Shown here piece by piece: positions 47,840 through 60,299 of a stretch of 64,000 bases of DNA. The stretch comes from Gibbula magus (taxonomy: Eukaryota > Mollusca > Gastropoda > Trochida > Trochidae), in the NCBI GenBank assembly GCA_936450465.1, contig OW388291.1, positions 84,489,099 through 84,553,098 on the forward strand, in the 5' to 3' direction. Position numbers and translations under genes: made by a program. Positions within the stretch are counted from its first letter, which is position 1. Each line of letters begins with the position of its first letter. Under the pieces are notes generated by a model. That model was not told the origin of the DNA, did not search any database, and saw nothing but the letters and a program-made list of their open reading frames with translations.

Positions 47840-50120
47840 AATCCAAAAACGCATTTCGTCGTGCCTTCATGATAACTTTTCGAAGTATGTCCTGATCAAT
47901 CTATTTGTAAACATTGTTAGCATTTAATCGTCAGATGAGAATAGTTGCCTACATCTGTGTACTCCGAGCATGTGCAGTATCACTTTATCTACGGGGTTAG
48001 TGGGCTTAGCTTCAAGAATTTCCCATAATAAATCCAACACAAATATCAACGGCGAAATGAACCGGAGACACATATTACGCTGTAATAAAAGACTGCAATA
48101 GAATCCGCAAGCATGCGACGAGATATTGCGGGACATTCTAGTATGTATGAACTGTTTCTTATAGCAATACACGAAACTCCCATACATGATACCCAATTAT
48201 CACAGTTCAACCAATGAGCTCATTGAGATAAGTCATCTGATCCGATACCCATTCCCGCCTTTTAAACGCACATCAATCCGCACTTGAAACCAAAATTGTT
48301 TTCAAAATGGCACTTATTTATGAAAGATTGTTTGAGAACGACGTGGAGTATTCTTGTCATCTTAAAGTACATCTTGCACGTGACCTGGCCTCGTTATGGA
48401 GTGGTTGTGTTTACCATTAAGGTATACGTACGACATTAAGTGCCATATATCACGTAACAAGTGTTTGATCTCGAGTATAGGCGTGGGTCGTGACGGAGTA
48501 AGTACATATCAATATCATGAGAACGCAATAATGGTTGTACAGCTTTGTTCATGAAATAAATGAAACTTTCTGAAGAAACAGTTGAAGTTTGGACATATTG
48601 AATTCTATCAAATACTGAAAATACGCTGAAATGTTAGACTACAAACTATTTTAGTCATGGTGGTGTTTTCAGTTATTCTTAAAGAATAAAATAATCTAAA
48701 CATCCATATTTGACATGTTATGCCGTAACAAACGTCGAATAATTGCCAGCGCTTGTCATCCAGCAATCAGATCCGCAGATGTGGTAAATATATATGTTCT
48801 GTAAACATAAACTACCACAGATAATGACAATTTCAAGGATACCAACATTTTTTATTCTGTTCTAACGAATTTCTTGTTCAGATTGCGGCAATATCATTGT
48901 TAAACAATGCGTTTCTCTTTCAACAAGAGGATGCCAGTGCAAGTCTGAATAAAGACAACATAGCAGTGTGTAAGAGGCCGAGCAACAGTAATACGTTCCA
49001 CTGGTTTGTTGTATATACTAGTTCAAGATTTAGTTACAAATACCGATGAGCATTGTATTGTTGTGTTGAATGATTTTGTTCTGCAGTTGTAAAGCATCGA
49101 CCATTTTCGTAACTCATGTAACCGTTATAAAGGGCATAGACTCTGTGGCTTCATTTTATGGTTTACACATAGTTTTATTTCAGGAGAGAAATCTGGATTG
49201 GCAAACAAGCCATAGGCTTATTTTAACGCCGATCCAGGTCTACTTGTTATCGTTGGTAATGTTACTTTAATCATATAAACAAACGAGACATGAAGACACA
49301 GATCACACAGAGAGGTTTAGGTGAAGGCGATATCAGTCACTGTCAACACACTTTCACTTACGCCCACCCCGATACCAGTGATACAGGTAAATATTGACCG
49401 AGTGGTGAATATGAAGGCATATCGTCCCCCGGACCTCTCCAATCAGTGTAAACAGTACGGATCATGCTGATAAGTCCGCCCCGTGTTTGATCAGCCCTCC
49501 AGGTCCGGGTTCAGATCCGATTTGCTGCATGGACGCGTAGACAGGAGACATACCCACAAGCTATGTCTGAAACATGTCTTCGTATCCCGTTTCGAGCAGA
49601 ACCATACTTCATATAGTAAGAGTAATTCTCTATTGTCTGCAAGACACAACATGTTTGGTCTGTGTTTCTGCATTAGTCTGTCATCTAGACCCTTAATTGT
49701 TTAAGCGCCTAGGCAAGTCTACAACAAGACCCTGAGCTCAGTTTAAGTTCTGAAAATGAACCTATCTCCTTTTTATTTATTTTTTTCTTCTTTTTTTCTT
49801 AACTTGTACATCATAATTCATTTCAGAGGCTAAAAGTTAGACTATATCTGCATAAGTCTGATTAAAATCGACCCTGCTCCGAGGAATAAAATCTGCAAAA
49901 TAGTTCATATCGGGGTACGAACTGGTTTTATAACATGCCTCGCCACACCTCCGAACGATATGAGTTCGCATCCCGATGAATTTGCTGTTTTGCAAATTTT
50001 ATTCCTCTGAAAATTGTCTGTTTTAATCAGACTGGCATCTGCATACTTCCACATGTCAGGTTAACCTACTGTTTTATCATCCAAAACTGTGTTCCACAGG
50101 AGATATCGCTTGTGGGAGAT
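47840..50120. other. non-satellite part of copy A, no gene recognised
   Basis: It has only short open frames (90 codons at most, minus 47924-48196), without a recognisable family. It contains a MITE at 49855-50036. The same sequence recurs at 51220-53500 in copy B, so conservation between the copies says nothing about function. Confidence 0.5.
49855..50036. mobile_element. MITE of the 20718 family, copy in duplication A
   Basis: It begins AGTCTGATTAAAATCGAC and ends TTTTAATCAGACTGGC, flanked by ATCTGCATA on both sides (49846-49854, 50037-50045), a 9-base target-site duplication. The interior resembles the 20718 copy (GAGGAATA, GCAAAAT, CCTCGCCAC, ACGAT..GAGTTCG). Confidence 0.85.
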
Positions 50121-50124
50121 CTCC

Positions 50125-51219
50125 TAGCCCCTATATGACGATCTTCTCGTCTGTCCCAAATATCTTAGCCCCTATATGACGATCTACTCGTCTGTCCAAA
50201 ATATATTAGCCCCTATATAACGATCTAATCGTCTGTCCTAAATATATTAGCTCCTATATAACGATCTAATCGTCTGTCCCAAATATATTAGCCCCTATAT
50301 AACGATCTAATCGTCTGTCCTAAATATCTTAGCCCCTATATGACGATCTACTCGTCTGTCCTAAATATATTAGCTCCTATATAACGATCTAATCGTCTGT
50401 CCAAAATATCTTAGCCCCTATATAACGATCTACTCGTCTGTCCTAAATATCTTAGCTCCTATATAACGATCTAATCGTCTGTCCTAAATATCTTAGCCCC
50501 TATATAACGATCTACTCGTCTGTCCCAACTATCTTAGCCCCTATATGACGATCTACTCGTCTGTCCTAAATATATTAGCTCCTATATAACGATCTAATCG
50601 TCTGTCCCAAATATCTTAGCCCCTATATAACGATTTTTTCGTTTGTCCCAAATATCCTAGCTCCTATATAACGATCTACCCGAATGTCCCAAATATCTTA
50701 GCCCCTATATAACTATCTACTTGTCTGTCCCAAATAACCTATCCCTTATATAACGTTTTTCTCGTATGTCCCAAATATCTTAGCTCCTATATAACGATCT
50801 TAATCGTCTGTCCAAAATATCTTAGCCCCTATATAACGATCTTCTCGTCTGTCCTAAATATCCAAGACCCTATATGACGATCTACTCGTCTGTCCTAAAT
50901 ATCCCAGCCGCTATATATATAACGGTCTACTCGTCTGTCCTAAATATCCTAGCCCCTATGTAATGATATATTCGTCTGTCCAAAAAACCTAGACCCCTAT
51001 ACAACGTTCTACTCGTCTGTCCCAAATAATGTATCTCATATTACAGCGGTCTACTCGTCTATCCAAAAAAGCGTATAATTACTTATGTAACGATCTACTC
51101 CTCTGTCACAAATAACCCATAGTCCCCTAATTTCTAAATAACGATCTACACCTGTCCCAAATAACCAATGGAAGTCCCAAATCTAACGATTTACTCGTCT
51201 GTTCCAAATAACGAATCAT
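50125..51219. repeat. 41-base satellite, duplicated segment
   Basis: Copy of the right end of the 43706-47839 array, in the same unit order and with the same degraded edge, carried along by the segmental duplication. Confidence 0.92.
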
Positions 51220-53234
51220 AATCCAAAAACGCATTTCGTCGTGCCTTCATGATAACTTTTCGAAGTATGTCCTGATCAATCTATTTGTAAACATTGTTAG
51301 CATTTAATCGTCAGATGAGAATAGTTGCCTACATCTGTGTACTCCGAGCATGTGCAGTATCACTTTATCTACGGGGTTAGTGGGCTTAGCTTCAAGAATT
51401 TCCCATAATAAATCCAACACAAATATCAACGGCGAAATGAACCGGAGACACATATTACGCTGTAATAAAAGACTGCAATAGAATCCGCAAGCATGCGACG
51501 AGATATTGCGGGACATTCTAGTATGTATGAACTGTTTCTTATAGCAATACACGAAACTCCCATACATGATACCCAATTATCACAGTTCAACCAATGAGCT
51601 CATTGAGATAAGTCATCTGATCCGATACCCATTCCCGCCTTTTAAACGCACATCAATCCGCACTTGAAACCAAAATTGTTTTCAAAATGGCACTTATTTA
51701 TGAAAGATTGTTTGAGAACGACGTGGAGTATTCTTGTCATCTTAAAGTACATCTTGCACGTGACCTGGCCTCGTTATGGAGTGGTTGTGTTTACCATTAA
51801 GGTATACGTACGACATTAAGTGCCATATATCACGTAACAAGTGTTTGATCTCGAGTATAGGCGTGGGTCGTGACGGAGTAAGTACATATCAATATCATGA
51901 GAACGCAATAATGGTTGTACAGCTTTGTTCATGAAATAAATGAAACTTTCTGAAGAAACAGTTGAAGTTTGGACATATTGAATTCTATCAAATACTGAAA
52001 ATACGCTGAAATGTTAGACTACAAACTATTTTAGTCATGGTGGTGTTTTCAGTTATTCTTAAAGAATAAAATAATCTAAACATCCATATTTGACATGTTA
52101 TGCCGTAACAAACGTCGAATAATTGCCAGCGCTTGTCATCCAGCAATCAGATCCGCAGATGTGGTAAATATATATGTTCTGTAAACATAAACTACCACAG
52201 ATAATGACAATTTCAAGGATACCAACATTTTTTATTCTGTTCTAACGAATTTCTTGTTCAGATTGCGGCAATATCATTGTTAAACAATGCGTTTCTCTTT
52301 CAACAAGAGGATGCCAGTGCAAGTCTGAATAAAGACAACATAGCAGTGTGTAAGAGGCCGAGCAACAGTAATACGTTCCACTGGTTTGTTGTATATACTA
52401 GTTCAAGATTTAGTTACAAATACCGATGAGCATTGTATTGTTGTGTTGAATGATTTTGTTCTGCAGTTGTAAAGCATCGACCATTTTCGTAACTCATGTA
52501 ACCGTTATAAAGGGCATAGACTCTGTGGCTTCATTTTATGGTTTACACATAGTTTTATTTCAGGAGAGAAATCTGGATTGGCAAACAAGCCATAGGCTTA
52601 TTTTAACGCCGATCCAGGTCTACTTGTTATCGTTGGTAATGTTACTTTAATCATATAAACAAACGAGACATGAAGACACAGATCACACAGAGAGGTTTAG
52701 GTGAAGGCGATATCAGTCACTGTCAACACACTTTCACTTACGCCCACCCCGATACCAGTGATACAGGTAAATATTGACCGAGTGGTGAATATGAAGGCAT
52801 ATCGTCCCCCGGACCTCTCCAATCAGTGTAAACAGTACGGATCATGCTGATAAGTCCGCCCCGTGTTTGTTCAGCCCTCCAGGTCCGGGTTCAGATCCGA
52901 TTTGCTGCATGGACGCGTAGACAGGAGACATACCCACAAGCTATGTCTGAAACATGTCTTCGTATCCCGTTTCGAGCAGAACCATACTTCATATAGTAAG
53001 AGTAATTCTCTATTGTCTGCAAGACACAACATGTTTGGTCTGTGTTTCTGCATTAGTCTGTCATCTAGACCCTTAATTGTTTAAGCGCCTAGGCAAGTCT
53101 ACAACAAGACCCTGAGCTCAGTTTAAGTTCTGAAAATGAACCTATCTCCTTTTTATTTATTTTTTTCTTCTTTTTTTCTTAACTTGTACATCATAATTCA
53201 TTTCAGAGGCTAAAAGTTAGACTATATCTGCATA

Positions 53235-53416
53235 AGTCTGATTAAAATCGACCCTGCTCCGAGGAATAAAATCTGCAAAATAGTTCATATCGGGGTACGA
53301 ACTGGTTTTATAACATGCCTCGCCACACCTCCGAACGATATGAGTTCGCATCCCGATGAATTTGCTGTTTTGCAAATTTTATTCCTCTGAAAATTGTCTG
53401 TTTTAATCAGACTGGC
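53235..53416. mobile_element. MITE of the 20718 family, copy in duplication B
   Basis: Same element and same 9-base flanks as 49855-50036. Its presence in both copies shows that the MITE inserted before the segmental duplication. Confidence 0.85.
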
Positions 53417-53477
53417 ATCTGCATACTTCCACATGTCAGGTTAACCTACTGTTTTATCATCCAAAACTGTGTTCCAC

Positions 53478-53515
53478 AGGAGATATCGCTTCTGGGAGAT
53501 CAAGCGATATCTCCT
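53478..53515. repeat. inverted repeat at the duplication breakpoint
   Basis: AGGAGATATCGCTT and AAGCGATATCTCCT form 14-base perfect arms around a 10-base loop. In copy A the right arm is missing and satellite sequence follows the loop instead. Confidence 0.85.
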
Positions 53516-53549
53516 AGGAGATATCTTTTTGGCAGTAGATTTTGCACAA

Positions 53550-53660
53550 TGCCCTGTCACAGTCAACTGCATGACATCACAATGCTTTTGCGTCATCGAG
53601 TAATGACATCACCATGCTATGACGTCATACACATGATGACGTCACAATGCTATGACCTCA
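53550..53660. repeat. short TGACATCA/TGACGTCA repeat cluster
   Basis: ATGACATCACAATGCT-type segments recur about five times in 100 bases, with two perfect TGACGTCA palindromes (53620-53627, 53637-53644). CRE-like sites are possible, but no promoter is recognised; it may be a degenerate tandem repeat. Confidence 0.4.
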
Positions 53661-53744
53661 CCGCACTGGAAGTCAAATGGCAGAAATGTACTCAGATATG
53701 TACACTATTTTCACTTAAACCTAATAAGAATGATTTTGGATGAT

Positions 53745-53901
53745 AAATAGAATCTCACCCTCGTGTCTTCTGATATCAAATATATCAACACTCGTTGATA
53801 AAAGTGAAAATATCCTCGGCAAGCCTCGGATATTTGTAACTTTAATCAACTCGTGTTGATATATTTGATATCAGAAGACACTTGGGTGAGATTCTCTATT
53901 T
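53745..53901. mobile_element. foldback element, complete hairpin
   Basis: AAATAGAATCTCACCC at the left pairs with GGGTGAGATTCTCTATTT at the right. GTGTCTTCTGATATCAAATA and its complement follow, and pairing continues to CCTCGG/CCGAGG at the tip near 53815. Almost the whole 157 bases is one stem. It is the same style of element as 871-1008 but with a different sequence. Confidence 0.8.
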
Positions 53902-54977
53902 ATTCTGATGACGATGAACACCAAGCATATTTCAGGACAACCCCCATCATTCAAGTTTTGGAATGACGCGACTGCTCCAGCATTCTTTGTTCAATTCTCC
54001 TCTCGTTGCAAACATGCATACAAACATTATTACGGCGTAATTGAAGATTATCTAGTCCAATATAACATATAAACTTACAAAGAATATATAAAGATTTCCT
54101 GTTGTCTTTTATTCATTTGCAAAACGATATTGCACATAAATATTCCACTTAGCCATGTTGGTTATAATATAAGGTTTTACATTGGTAATCTTAAAAACCG
54201 ATACATATCCGATAACTATGGTAGTCGTATACTTTTAAAAGCCTATCCTGCACATACACAATGTTGTTAAATAAAGAATTTTATCTGCTACGACCAGTGA
54301 CATTTATATAGTGTGTCTAGGTAAATTTTATACTTAGTACATGGAATTCAGGTAGACTAAAGTTTAAAATAGTATAAAAATGATACATACTATACATATA
54401 TGGACGGGGTACAACCTATGATGGTATAAATGCGTGTATAATCTACGCTAACTGCCTAAGACAAGTGTTTAAATGACATATATTTCTCTACTGTAAAGGA
54501 GAGGACAAATAATACTGAGCATCATATATTGACTACAACAGTTTATACTTTATGGACGGACAGCTGTTCTGTTGATAATACATTCAACTTATCATGGATA
54601 TCTATGGGACCAATGTATTACTTGTAAACATTATTTCCACAAAGTAATGGGGTGACATGGAAGATATAAAACGTGGATAAAAATAGACAAAAAACAACTC
54701 GGCGAAACATGTTTCCACTTGGATTCGACCCCAGGATTCACTCACACCGATACAAACTCGTTACTATGAGAATTCCCTCCTTAATCGGATCCAGTTTCAA
54801 ACCTCAGTCAATTGTTCACGTTTTACATGGCAAATATGCTGTGATGGCAACTTCCTCTTGAACCGGAAGTCATGTATGAATCACTGAACTACATACACGC
54901 AATCGGAAGTGAAATCACGTACTCCCGTTGTTACTTCGAAACTGGGTTCAAACATGCCGATATATAACCACTGCGTA
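53902..54977. other. non-coding stretch
   Basis: AT-rich, with no recognised gene or repeat. Its right end is downstream of the dynein light chain gene and may be part of that gene's 3' flank. Confidence 0.4.
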
Positions 54978-54983
54978 TTTATT
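54978..54983 (-). terminator. candidate polyadenylation signal AATAAA
   Basis: Reads on minus about 200 bases beyond the stop codon of the Tctex1-type gene, a reasonable 3' UTR length. Confidence 0.45.
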
Positions 54984-55180
54984 GCATAGTAAATACGATG
55001 CCCAAGACACAAGAAGTGTTGTAGGTCTATATATCGCTCAAATATTTGGGACTTTTTCCAAATGAAGTCAAATAAGGACATTGATTCATTTCCTGAGTCA
55101 TTATATGATCGGAGACATTCCACAAATCCAGCTAGTCGCAGAAGGGCGACATAGCATGCTAACGGTATTAATGACCAGAG

Positions 55181-55711
55181 CTACTCATAGTACATGGCAA
55201 ACACGTTGCCCACGACGTAGAATGTGGGCATCTCGAAGACAGCGGAGGCGTAGTTGTCGTTGTGGGAGTCCCAGAGACACCTGCTAGCGTGTTCTACACC
55301 CTGGCCATTCTTCTCCACCACCGTCACATAGGCCAGGATCTTGTAGCGGGAGAGTCCGTCACACGACTTGACGCGTTCCTTGATGAGGTCCGCCAGGGTC
55401 TTGGCGAGGAGCGGGAACGTCTTGCAGTTGTAGTCCTTGTCCGAGAAGTAGGTTTCCAGAATTTCGTAAATTATCTCCTGGCATTTCAAGATGGAGAACT
55501 TGTTGTCTGCCCCGGGCTCCATTTTGTAGGTGTTTTCGTAATTTACCTTTTCCTCTATTGCCCCGCCGAAAGTCCGTGACATGACCATGCTACGGATACG
55601 AGTTCGAAGTCGGGAGAAGCGCGTTCGGTTGCTGTTGTCCGTCCGAGCACTCTTATCGGACATCTTGTCTGACCAAGTCTTGCGTCTCTCCTTCTTGTTT
55701 CCGCAGTCCAT
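55181..55711 (-). CDS. Tctex1-type dynein light chain (DYNLT4/5-like), 176 residues
   Basis: A single uninterrupted frame of 176 codons and TAG. The start chosen is the ATG at 55711-55709, with A at -3 and G at +4; the frame is open a few codons further upstream but without another ATG. Residues 1-55 are basic and low in hydrophobics (NKKERRKTW, RFSRLRTRIRS), as in the variable N-termini of this family. Residues about 58-176 are the Tctex1 domain: NTYKMEP, KFSILKCQEIIYEI, RYKILAYVTV, then SRCLWDSHND and the conserved ending NVFAMYYE. The family forms homodimeric light chains of cytoplasmic or axonemal dynein and links cargo or ciliary complexes; the DYNLT4/DYNLT5 (TCTEX1D) branch fits best by length and ending. 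No intron is visible in the coding part. Neighbours are repeats, so context adds nothing. The family call is firm and the subfamily tentative. Confidence 0.88.
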   Translation of the reverse strand: MDCGNKKERRKTWSDKMSDKSARTDNSNRTRFSRLRTRIRSMVMSRTFGGAIEEKVNYENTYKMEPGADNKFSILKCQEIIYEILETYFSDKDYNCKTFPLLAKTLADLIKERVKSCDGLSRYKILAYVTVVEKNGQGVEHASRCLWDSHNDNYASAVFEMPTFYVVGNVFAMYYE

Positions 55712-56901
55712 CGTGTATCGATGTGTCCTCAATCACACGTCTGTTTAGATTTAGTGTTCTTCACTTTGATGTTGAAATGCACAACCTTGGATATACTGTT
55801 CAGCTCACCTTGGATATAACGCTGTCAAACCAGTATAGAGTAACTCTAGGTCAAAGGTTGATGATTTCAATAAACCGAAAACAAACGATGACCAAGACAA
55901 ACGTATACTTTCATATGTGAAACTACAACTGACTCATCTGTTAATAGTTTCACAGTTGGTTCAATCCAGTTGACACCTCCATTCCCAGAAGAACTGGGGT
56001 TGAATCTACTGTTCAACAAACAACACCGCGTCAAGAATCCTTCTTATGACTTCCCGCGCTGAATCCTCCCAAGAGTCAAGTGTTCTTCCACTGTCCTCTC
56101 ACAGATCACCCCACAACTTGTCGTCTGATCCGAGAGTTCTCAACTTGTTGAGAGAAACTCGCAGCTCGAGTTCATCCATGTATAAACATCTATGATTGGA
56201 TAATCCAATGCAGCTATCTTGTCGTCTGCGCTCAGTGGAAGTCTCTGGTCATATAGTATCGCCAGTCTATCACTCTGATCCAGTTGTTGTTGCCGCCTGA
56301 CCCGGTGTGTTTGTCGTCTGCTGATCAGAGGGTGGGTCTTCACGTCTGCTATCTCACTCTCAACTCGGACAGATTTGTGGCCTTCACTTCAAATTTGCCT
56401 CGAGTGTCTCTTGTCTTGTTTACACTTTCCTTCTATCATAACAGGATTTACATATCTCGTTGGCGACCGCTTTCATCCATACATGGTTTCCAAGATGATT
56501 CTTACTAAAAGTACATTGTTCTCAATTCTCGTCTGTTCGTTATCTGCAACTCAGCTCAAAACAACTATTTTGTCACGATTAAAGGTTTTACCAATTGGTA
56601 GACGTGACCTTACTATGCATATACTTTGTTATGTTCTCTTTAACAGCCACGTCGCATGCTGTTGCGCTTTTTACCTAGTTACCGAGCTCATTATCTGTAA
56701 TAGCTGAGCGATTCGCTTCAAGGAGACTAGGACATTTAGGAATTTATTGCTTCAAAAGTAATATCTGATCGCTTTTCTTCAAACAAGAGATCACATTCGG
56801 GTGTAACGACAGCTGGTGATATGCAGGTCGTTATACTGTGGATGTCTGTGTAAGTATGCATGAACGTATTTATGTTTTTATAAGGATGTATGTTAATAAG
56901 C

Positions 56902-56902
<1 letters not shown>
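55712..56902. other. upstream flank of the dynein light chain gene
   Basis: Contains the presumed promoter and 5' UTR, but no clear TATA element or second exon could be identified. Open frames here are short and unrecognisable. Confidence 0.4.

Positions 56903-56987
<85 letters not shown>
56903..56987. repeat. (TA)n microsatellite
   Basis: Eighty-five bases of uninterrupted TA. The Tyr/Ile repeat frames across it are by-products. Confidence 0.97.
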
Positions 56988-56989
<2 letters not shown>

Positions 56990-57259
56990 CGGCTTCGAAC
57001 TCGTATCTGTCCTTGAGCGCGCAGTTTAAATTGTCCTATTTCATCACTGTAAAATGCGTGATTTTAATAAACTAGTTATTTGGAGGAGTATGCCCTTGCT
57101 ATTGTTCCACCATTACAGCAGAGATTACAGGTTTATTGTTTTATTACAAGAGGAGCGTGTTTGTTCAAGGTCACGTGACAGGTGCTCGAAGCGAAATCAG
57201 ATGACAAACACTTGATATAAATGACTCACATGTAGGAGCTCGGGGTCACATGTATATAA

Positions 57260-57375
57260 AGGTACATCCATTGTGTTGTTTGGGTTCAAATATGCCAAAC
57301 GTTATAAATGGTCTTACTTTATCGAGAAGTACCAACTGTTACCGAATACTACCATTTTGATGATACTCTGTACTT
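57260..57375. mobile_element. partial copy of the 37623 MITE family
   Basis: It begins AGGTACATCCATTGTGTTGT and matches the complement of the right end of 37623-38112 through AAATGGTCTTACTTTAT and AGAAGTACCAACTGTTACCG for about 115 bases. The similarity then stops, so the far end is missing or diverged. Confidence 0.75.
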
Positions 57376-58200
<825 letters not shown>

Positions 58201-59424
58201 ACATTGTACACATACATTGCATTACATACGTAATATTAAACGAATAAGGATTAATTAACAATGGAGTATTAACCAACATACATACATACATGGTAGGCCC
58301 ACATTGCTTCTTATGCTTACATTTCAAATGTAAAAGTCAAAGGTATTACCCATAATTTTAAACATTACGAGTAAAGTAGATATAACATGAACATATAACC
58401 CTTTTTGAAGTGGAAGAAGCGAGTCCTGATACTTTTGGAACTCAGATGAATCTCACCTTAAAGCAGAATGCTTTAAAGGGGCTGGCACGTTTTTCTGTAA
58501 ATTTTATTTTTTCAAATTTCCCATTTATAATGATATTTTATGTCATTTATATTTACTTTAGATGATAACAAATCTTATTACACAAACCAATTATCCGTAG
58601 TGGTAATATTGGTGTTGAGTATAAAGCTAAAATTGCATGGCGGTCATTTTAATGTGAACACATTTTATTATTTCGAATTACCAAAATGATTCTCATGGAT
58701 TTACCTAGCCATGTACACGTATTTTTAACTTGATTTTCCGAAGAGAGAAGGATGTTTTACTATTGGTGACATTATTTTTTAAATCCATTTCATCGACTTA
58801 ATTGATATTATAATCATAATAGATTGTGCTTCCAGCAACCAGAGCTAATTCAATCGTGTATTGATGCCTAAATTGTCCTAAATAGGACAAATCAACCAAT
58901 GGGATTTGAGTATGCAGCAATGTGCTGGTAGAATAAACAATAAAGAACTTACTACACATGAAAGTGTGTTATCTGATTTTAACTCTGGTAATGGTTTATA
59001 TAAGTGTACCCGTGTAACTAATCCCGGTACGGTATGGTATGTCTTTGTGTAATATTTATAAACTCAAAATATCCTTTTTGCGAATACATTTAAAAACGAC
59101 GCAGAAGTATTCCTAGGCTGATGACTAAACGTTTGCACTTTTCAGTTTAATAGTACAGCGTCGAACACTTATAAGTAAGTTTTATATAAAAGATATTTGT
59201 AATTGAAAATCATACATATGATAAAATTAACTAAGGTGTGTACTTTCTTTTGTACTTCAGTTTATACCAAATAAAGGCCAAACAAATTTACAATAAGACT
59301 AGAGAGATTGATTTAACTGAATAAATGTAAAGGATGCGCTCTCAGAGGTTCCCTTTTATTTAATTTGATTTTTTTAAGTCGACAATAATCCTGGAATCTG
59401 TTTTGTATGGTTGAAGTGATGATG
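58201..59424. other. non-coding stretch
   Basis: AT-rich, nothing recognised. Confidence 0.4.
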
Positions 59425-59633
59425 GTTTTGAGTTGAGGTGAGGTGAGTTGCTGCTTTCAAGACTATTTCACTTATATCGCGGCTGCTAGTATTATGGCAG
59501 GAAGAAAGCCCGCAACGCCATGATGCTATGCATTGCGAGCATAGGCTGGAACTAGCGAACCAAGGGTCAAATTCAGTGTAGCATTGCACCTGGGAACCTT
59601 ACAGTTCTCTACTGCAGACAAAGTACCGTGCCC

Positions 59634-59706
59634 ATGGCGGATTCGAATCCCAAACCTCTTGATCCGAAGCCGAATGCGCTAACCACTGCGCTATCCCTAT
59701 CCCTGT
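59634..59706 (-). repeat. tRNA-derived SINE head, minus
   Basis: On minus, TAGCGCAGTGGTTAGCGC (box A) is followed at tRNA spacing by GGGATTCGAATCC (box B). The anticodon stem does not pair well and no mature acceptor end is seen, so it is more likely a tRNA-derived SINE or pseudogene than a tRNA gene. Confidence 0.55.
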
Positions 59707-59707
59707 G

Positions 59708-59775
59708 GAGCACAGTGGTGTAGTGCTTATAGGTTAGCATGCTTGCCTCTCAGGCCAAGTTGCAACCCTGGAGGT
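59708..59775 (+). repeat. tRNA-like sequence, plus
   Basis: GTGGTGTAGTG...GGTTAGCATGCTTGCCTCTC resembles the D-arm to anticodon-arm region of a tRNA. The box B (GTTGCAACCC) is degraded. It lies head-to-head with the minus-strand tRNA-like sequence next to it. Confidence 0.4.
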
Positions 59776-59825
59776 GTCTATATGTCTGTCTGTCCTGTTT
59801 GTTACGAGGAACAATGAGGAACAAT

Positions 59826-60000
59826 CAGGGTCGTGTCCATAACAACAAGCGCTTATAATCACTCATTGATTGCTCAATGTAGAGCTCAAGCAGCGCTGAT
59901 TCTCTCCTGAACTACACGGTGAAAAACCTCAAAGTTCGCGTAGCGCTACATTGAGCAATCGCGTTCCAGAGAGGTTTAACCTCTCTTGAACACGGCCCTG
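59826..60000. mobile_element. MITE-like element with degraded inverted ends
   Basis: CAGGGTCGTGTCC at the left and GAACACGGCCCTG at the right are imperfect inverted copies. Inside, GATTGCTCAATGTAG near 59870 pairs with CTACATTGAGCAATC near 59950. About 175 bases, non-coding. Confidence 0.55.
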
Positions 60001-60299
60001 GTGTACCACTTGGTGAGGGAGATGAGAGAGGACTCTGGGTAGTAGATCAGTCTCAACAAGACACCGCTTCAGTCAGCACTGTGTGTTAGTATCTATATCC
60101 TCTCCACACAACCCGCACGGTGCTTTAGGTCGTGGAAACATTGGAATAGCACCAAATCAACATGCCTATCCCGAATTCGAATGAGACATAGGTAACATTT
60201 GTCCCTTTCCCAGTTTATGGTTTCAATCATGTTCAACTTGGTTCAAATTCTCAGCCAGCTTGGTTGTATTCAGTTCCAGAAAGGTTCTTAACAATTCAA

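Larger units (their letters stand above)
46746..50124. repeat. 3.38-kb tandem segmental duplication, copy A
   Basis: Nearly identical to 50125-53504. Each copy has about 1.1 kb of 41-base satellite followed by about 2.3 kb of non-satellite sequence. Differences seen are a one-base insertion in copy B near 50802, GATCAGCC/GTTCAGCC near 49490/52870, and CTTGTGG/CTTCTGG near 50110/53490. The pair is a very recent duplication or an assembly artefact. Confidence 0.93.
50125..53504. repeat. 3.38-kb tandem segmental duplication, copy B
   Basis: Second copy at an offset of 3379-3380 bases. The junction with copy A is inside an inverted repeat that is intact only at the far end of copy B (53478-53515). 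Copy B therefore carries the original right boundary. Confidence 0.93.

Noticed and set aside
47924..51576. Two identical 90-codon minus frames (47924-48196, 51304-51576) as a duplicated gene
   Set aside because: Identity is explained by the 3.38-kb duplication. There is no recognisable domain, and the sequence has no other support for coding.
56838..57075. Tyr/Ile repeat frames
   Set aside because: Translation of the (TA)n microsatellite.
59634..59775. Functional tRNA genes at the two tRNA-like sequences (also 43379 and 19071)
   Set aside because: Box A and box B are present, but anticodon and acceptor stems do not form convincingly, as expected for SINE heads or pseudogenes.
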